Position numbers and translations under genes: made by a program. Below are positions 6,630 to 9,656 of a stretch of DNA of 9,656 nt, one piece after another (within the stretch, counting starts at the first letter, position 1; each line of letters starts with the position of its first letter). The notes under the pieces are model-generated. The model searched no databases. It saw only the letters and a list, made by a program, of their open reading frames with translations, and was not told the origin of the DNA. This stretch comes from an uncultured Planctomycetaceae bacterium (lineage in GTDB: Bacteria > Planctomycetota > Planctomycetia > Pirellulales > UBA1268): positions 1-9,656 of the forward strand of contig CAJBSQ010000241.1 in NCBI GenBank assembly GCA_903958265.1. Direction: 5' to 3'.

Positions 6630-8111
6630 AAGATCCTCATGCGCTGGTTCGTGTTGGCTGCCGTCGTCGCGATCCTCGCACTCCCGACCGGGGCCCGGGC
6701 CTGCCCGTTCTGCTCGGCGGTGTCGCTGACCTTCGCCCAGGAGATCGCCCAGAGCCAGGCCGCCGTGATCGCGACGCTCGTCGAGCCGCCGCCACCAGGA
6801 TCACTCTCGCCGCAGGCCGACGGGCCACTCCCCAAGGGCAAGTTCGAGGTCGTGGAGGTGCTCAAGGGGGCCGACCTCGTTGCCGAGGCGGGCCTGAGCG
6901 GGGCCGATGCGAAGCCGATCGAGACCATCATGCTCGAGGAGAAACCGATCGGCTCGCTGTTCCTCCTGATGGGCGTGGAGCCGCCCGACCTCGTCTGGTC
7001 GAGCCCCATCCGCGTGGGCGACCGGGCGGTGGCCTACGTCAGGCGGCTCGGCGACCTGCCCGAGAAGGGGCCCGACCGCCTCGCCTTCTTTCAGGACCAC
7101 CTGGAGGACGAAGACGACACGCTCGCCCGGGATGCCTACGACGAGTTCGCCGTCGCTCCTTACGCCGACATCCGCGGACTGAAGGACAAGATGAACCCCG
7201 CGGAGCTGCTGGCCTGGATCGAAGATCCGAAGGTGCAGGCCAACCGCCGCCGGCTCTATGCCACGATGCTCGGCGTGTGCGGTTCCATGGCCGATGCCGA
7301 GCGGATCGGCAGGCTGCTCTCGGGCGACGGCCTGTCTGCCGAACAGACCGAGGCCCGCAGCGGCCTCGACGCGCTGATCGCCTGCTACGTCGCCCTGAAG
7401 GGCCCGGAGGCGCTCGAGCTCGTCGATCGGCTGTTTCTCGACCGTAAGGGCCGCGACGTGCCGTTCACCGAAACCTACGCCGCGGTGATGGCCCTGCGAT
7501 TTCTCGGCGAGGAATCCGACCTCGTACCCCGCGACCGCGTGCTCGCCTCGCTGCGGCTCTTGCTCGAGGAGCCGAAACTCGCCGACCTCGTGATCGCCGA
7601 TCTCGCCCGCTGGCAAGACTGGTCTGCAGTCGACCGCCTGGTGACGCTCTTCAAGGAGGCGCAGGCTGATAACATCTTCGTCCGTGAGCCGATCGTGAAC
7701 TACCTCCGCGCCTGCCCGCTCCCGGAGGCGGCGGCCGCGATCACGGAGCTTGAGGCGATCGATCCCGAGGCCGTCCGCCGGGCTGCAACGCTCGCGGGCG
7801 TGGCTGGGCTGATCGCAGCCGCCCCGGCGGCGGATGACGACGACAACGCCGGCCCCCCGGGCCCCACGACGCTGGCAGACCCCACCGCTCTGGATGCGGC
7901 GCTCGCCACCGCCATCGCCCCCGTGCGGGGCGATGAAGACCCGACCGACATCACCGTGGCCGAGCCTCCCGCGACCGCGGAGAACGCCGTCCGCGCGGTC
8001 GGCGGCCCGACGGTCGTGTGGTGGAAGTGGCTGATCTGGGCGGGCGTGGTCATCGCCATCGGCATCGTCTCGCGGGCCGCGATGCGGGCCACAGTCACCG
8101 GGGAGCACTGA
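6627..8111 (+). CDS. Secreted CPFC-motif protein with HEAT-like helical body and C-terminal membrane anchor
   Basis: 494 residues from the ATG at 6627; a second ATG four codons later is possible. An N-terminal signal peptide (RWFVLAAVVAILALPTGARA) ends in a signal-peptidase-I-type ARA, which would leave CPFC (Cys26, Cys29) at the very start of the mature protein. Residues about 45-140 look beta-rich (FEVVEVLKG, GDRAVAYVRR). Residues about 185-390 are helical, with repeated leucine-rich helix pairs resembling HEAT repeats (LLAWIEDPKVQANRRRLYATMLGVCG and onward). A low-complexity stretch follows (about 398-460), then a hydrophobic helix (464-486) and a short tail. This suggests a protein held at the outer face of the inner membrane. 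No named family is certain; planctomycete-type proteins with this look are usually annotated hypothetical. It sits between the permease (17-base gap) and the CCFG genes, so it probably works with the transporter. Confidence 0.85.
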   Translation: MKILMRWFVLAAVVAILALPTGARACPFCSAVSLTFAQEIAQSQAAVIATLVEPPPPGSLSPQADGPLPKGKFEVVEVLKGADLVAEAGLSGADAKPIETIMLEEKPIGSLFLLMGVEPPDLVWSSPIRVGDRAVAYVRRLGDLPEKGPDRLAFFQDHLEDEDDTLARDAYDEFAVAPYADIRGLKDKMNPAELLAWIEDPKVQANRRRLYATMLGVCGSMADAERIGRLLSGDGLSAEQTEARSGLDALIACYVALKGPEALELVDRLFLDRKGRDVPFTETYAAVMALRFLGEESDLVPRDRVLASLRLLLEEPKLADLVIADLARWQDWSAVDRLVTLFKEAQADNIFVREPIVNYLRACPLPEAAAAITELEAIDPEAVRRAATLAGVAGLIAAAPAADDDDNAGPPGPTTLADPTALDAALATAIAPVRGDEDPTDITVAEPPATAENAVRAVGGPTVVWWKWLIWAGVVIAIGIVSRAAMRATVTGEH

Positions 8112-8120
8112 CCGACGGAC

Positions 8121-8813
8121 ATGGGCACAGGGCTCTTTGATTCGCCGTCGCGATCTGTCTCACGGGCAGGCACCTCTCGGGACGAGGCCGAGTCGTACCG
8201 CGCCCTGTCGGGGGCGGCGATCGCCGCCGGCGCCGTGGCCCTCGTCTCGCCGCTGGTGTTTTTCGGCTGGTGGCTGGCCACCGTGCCCGTGATCGGCGTC
8301 GTGCTCTCGGTCATCGCGATTCGCGACATCGCCCAGCGGCCGGCGGAGCTGACTGGGAAGCCGCTGGCCTTTGCAGCGCTGGTGGTGGCAGCGACCTCGC
8401 TGGTGGCCGGGCTCACGTCGCTCGCCTCCGAGTACGCCGCCGAGCTCCCCGAGGGCTTCGAGCGGCTGAGCTACGCGATGCTCCAGCCGGCCGAAGGGGA
8501 TCTGCCGACGACCGTGCCCGACTCGGCCCGGGCGCTGGAGGGCCGCGACGTGCTCCTCAAGGGCTACATCTATCCGGGCAAGCAGCAGCAGGGGCTCGTG
8601 CAGTTCCTCCTGGTCCGCGATCAGGGGGATTGCTGCTTCGGTGGTAATCCCAAGATCACCGATCGCGTGCTCGTGCAGCTGGCCGATCCCGCCGGCACTG
8701 ATTTTTCCCCCCGGCTCACGAAGGTCGCCGGCCGGTTTCGTGTGCAGCCCGCCGGCACGGCCGACCTCACCGGCGGCGTGCTCTACCACCTCGACGACGC
8801 CCGCGTGCGGTGA
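8121..8813 (+). CDS. Membrane protein: DUF4190-like N-terminus fused to a DUF3299-like CCFG domain
   Basis: A 230-residue protein. Residues about 27-105 hold two or three hydrophobic helices separated by AIRDIAQRPAELTGKPLA, the layout of DUF4190-like small membrane domains. The C-terminal part (about 140-230) is a compact beta-rich domain like DUF3299: VLLKGYIYPGKQQQGLVQFLLVRD (144-167), then DCCFGG (170-175), then VAGRFRV. The adjacent cysteines Cys171-Cys172 stand where DUF3299 proteins, as I recall them, carry a Cys-x-His segment. The next gene encodes a clear paralogue of this C-terminal domain. It starts 9 bases after the CPFC gene and ends one base before the next start. Function unknown; the anchored domain probably faces outwards. 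The fold assignment is by pattern only. Confidence 0.82.
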   Translation: MGTGLFDSPSRSVSRAGTSRDEAESYRALSGAAIAAGAVALVSPLVFFGWWLATVPVIGVVLSVIAIRDIAQRPAELTGKPLAFAALVVAATSLVAGLTSLASEYAAELPEGFERLSYAMLQPAEGDLPTTVPDSARALEGRDVLLKGYIYPGKQQQGLVQFLLVRDQGDCCFGGNPKITDRVLVQLADPAGTDFSPRLTKVAGRFRVQPAGTADLTGGVLYHLDDARVR

Positions 8814-8814
8814 C

Positions 8815-9357
8815 ATGAACGGCACTCCTCGCACCTCCATGCCGCGGTGGTCGCTCGGCGGGGCCGTGGTGCTGCTTGCCGGCTGCGGCACCCCGCCCAC
8901 CGCCGATCACGCCGCGGCCAAAGCCACGTCCGCCCAGGCGACGCCTGCCCAACCCGCGGCCACGCCGGCGGCCACCGCACCGCGACCAGCCCGCGACATC
9001 ACCTTCGACGACATCAAGCTCGAGATGCAGAAGGGAGATCCGTTCACCCGCGATCTTCTGCCGGCACGGGTGACGGCCCTGGAACGCCAGCCGGTGCGAA
9101 TCCGCGGCTACATCCTGCCGAGCTTCCAGCAGAGTGGGCTCACGCAGTTCGTGCTCGTCCGCGACAATCAGGAGTGCTGCTTCGGGCCCGGCGCGGCGCT
9201 CCACGACTGCGTCGTCGTGCGGATGCAACCAGGCCACACGGCCGAGTTCTCGATCCGGCCGGTCGCCGTGGCGGGCACGTTCAGGGTCGAGGAACTCCGC
9301 GGCCCCGACGGCAAACACCTGGCGATCTACACGCTCGACGGCGAGAGCGTGCAGTAG
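8815..9357 (+). CDS. Lipoprotein with a DUF3299-like CCFG domain
   Basis: 180 residues. A short signal ends in the lipobox LLAGC (Cys24), followed by an Ala/Pro/Thr-rich tether (about 25-60) and a folded domain (about 62-180). The domain carries VRIRGYILPSFQQSGLTQF (94-112), VLVRDNQECCFGPG (113-126) and VAGTFRVEEL. It parallels the upstream gene's C-terminal domain closely: GYI.P..QQ.GL.QF.LVRD, CCFG and VAG.FRV all line up. Cys121 and Cys122 form the paired motif; Cys132 is extra. The start at 8815 is one base after the previous stop, indicating translational coupling; ATG at 8839 is an alternative but gives a shorter signal. It is the last gene of the five-gene set. Envelope-anchored; function unknown. 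Confidence 0.85.
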   Translation: MNGTPRTSMPRWSLGGAVVLLAGCGTPPTADHAAAKATSAQATPAQPAATPAATAPRPARDITFDDIKLEMQKGDPFTRDLLPARVTALERQPVRIRGYILPSFQQSGLTQFVLVRDNQECCFGPGAALHDCVVVRMQPGHTAEFSIRPVAVAGTFRVEELRGPDGKHLAIYTLDGESVQ

Positions 9358-9656
9358 CCGCCAAAACTCCCGCCGCCGAGACTGGTGGTGGCTCGAACGG
9401 TTCGCCAAGATGGGTCAGAATCTTCCGGATCGGCCCCGGATCGCGGACAGGATTTCCGCAGCAACCGGAGGTTGCCACGAGTGCATGGATCGAAGGTTCC
9501 CCGGAGTAACGTCGATTCACGGTGCCGGGGGGATGCCCGGAACGCGACGGAACTGCCAGACTGAAGCTACCGCACAACGGGCATGTCATCGGGTCTCTTC
9601 TGCGTGGTGGTTCCATCTCCCGGATGGGATTCTTGCCGCCTGTCGGGAGGTTCCCA
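9358..9656. other. Non-coding stretch after the operon, small hairpins only
   Basis: I see no supportable gene here; third-position GC drops in every frame and no familiar protein motif appears. Inverted repeats present are GCAACC/GGTTGC with a 3-base loop (9461-9475) and CCGGG/CCCGG with a 6-base loop (about 9525-9540). CCGGATCG occurs twice in direct repeat near 9425-9443. GGTTCC occurs three times (near 9495, 9608 and 9650). The first hairpin could help end the operon transcript, but no T-run follows. The right end may be the upstream region of a gene outside the window. Confidence 0.4.

Noticed and set aside
6801..8108. 435-residue open frame on the minus strand
   Set aside because: It is antisense to the CPFC gene, rich in His/Arg/Gly, without recognisable motifs; open antisense frames are expected from high third-position GC.
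8641..8814. Upstream extension of the CCFG lipoprotein frame
   Set aside because: It overlaps the previous gene in a different frame and would bury the lipoprotein signal; ATG at 8815 places the lipobox correctly.
9461..9475. GCAACC/GGTTGC hairpin as an intrinsic terminator of the operon
   Set aside because: Only a 6-bp stem and no T-run follows, and it is about 100 bases past the last stop; mentioned only within the non-coding entry.
9281..9616. 111-residue minus-strand frame with a CPLCG near its start
   Set aside because: Third-position GC is clearly lower than in the real genes, it overlaps the end of the lipoprotein gene and its tail is Arg-rich; the CPLCG is probably chance.

Overview
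The window looks like a piece of a high-GC (about two-thirds G+C) bacterial chromosome, most probably from a planctomycete of the Pirellula group. This placement is inferred from three things: tandem, divergent clpP genes; a DUF3467 protein beside a GAPDH gene; and secreted or membrane proteins with planctomycete-like architecture (a coiled-coil lipoprotein, a CPFC/HEAT-like protein, and DUF3299-like proteins with a CCFG motif). No rRNA, tRNA, CRISPR array, insertion sequence or phage gene was seen. Coding bias is uniform, with very high GC at third codon positions, so nothing looks recently transferred.

Left part, + strand (1-2478): the 3' tail of an unrecognised gene, then two adjacent ClpP protease genes, both with intact Ser-His-Asp triads. 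After a 137-base gap comes a predicted lipoprotein with a coiled coil, a proline-rich linker and a C-terminal domain; its start is fixed by a perfect AGGAGG.

Middle part, - strand (2568-4329): a type I glyceraldehyde-3-phosphate dehydrogenase that starts at GTG, with a visible sigma-70-like promoter and a strong ribosome-binding site. Downstream of it lies a protein carrying two copies of the DUF3467 domain. The 91-base gap between them holds a hairpin and short GC-rich repeats.

Right part, + strand (4511-9357): five tightly spaced genes that look like one operon. They are an ABC ATPase; an FtsX/MacB-type permease; a secreted protein with CPFC at its predicted mature N-terminus, a HEAT-like helical body and a C-terminal membrane anchor; a membrane protein fusing a DUF4190-like domain to a DUF3299-like domain with CCFG; and a lipoprotein with a second CCFG domain. 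Gaps are 20, 17, 9 and 1 bases. This is the most interesting part of the window. It resembles the proteobacterial clusters that pair a MacB/LolDE-like ABC transporter with DUF3299 proteins, but with planctomycete-type accessory parts bearing paired cysteines. A role in metal or thiol handling in the cell envelope is a hypothesis, not a demonstration.

The last 299 bases (9358-9656) hold no supportable gene, only small hairpins.
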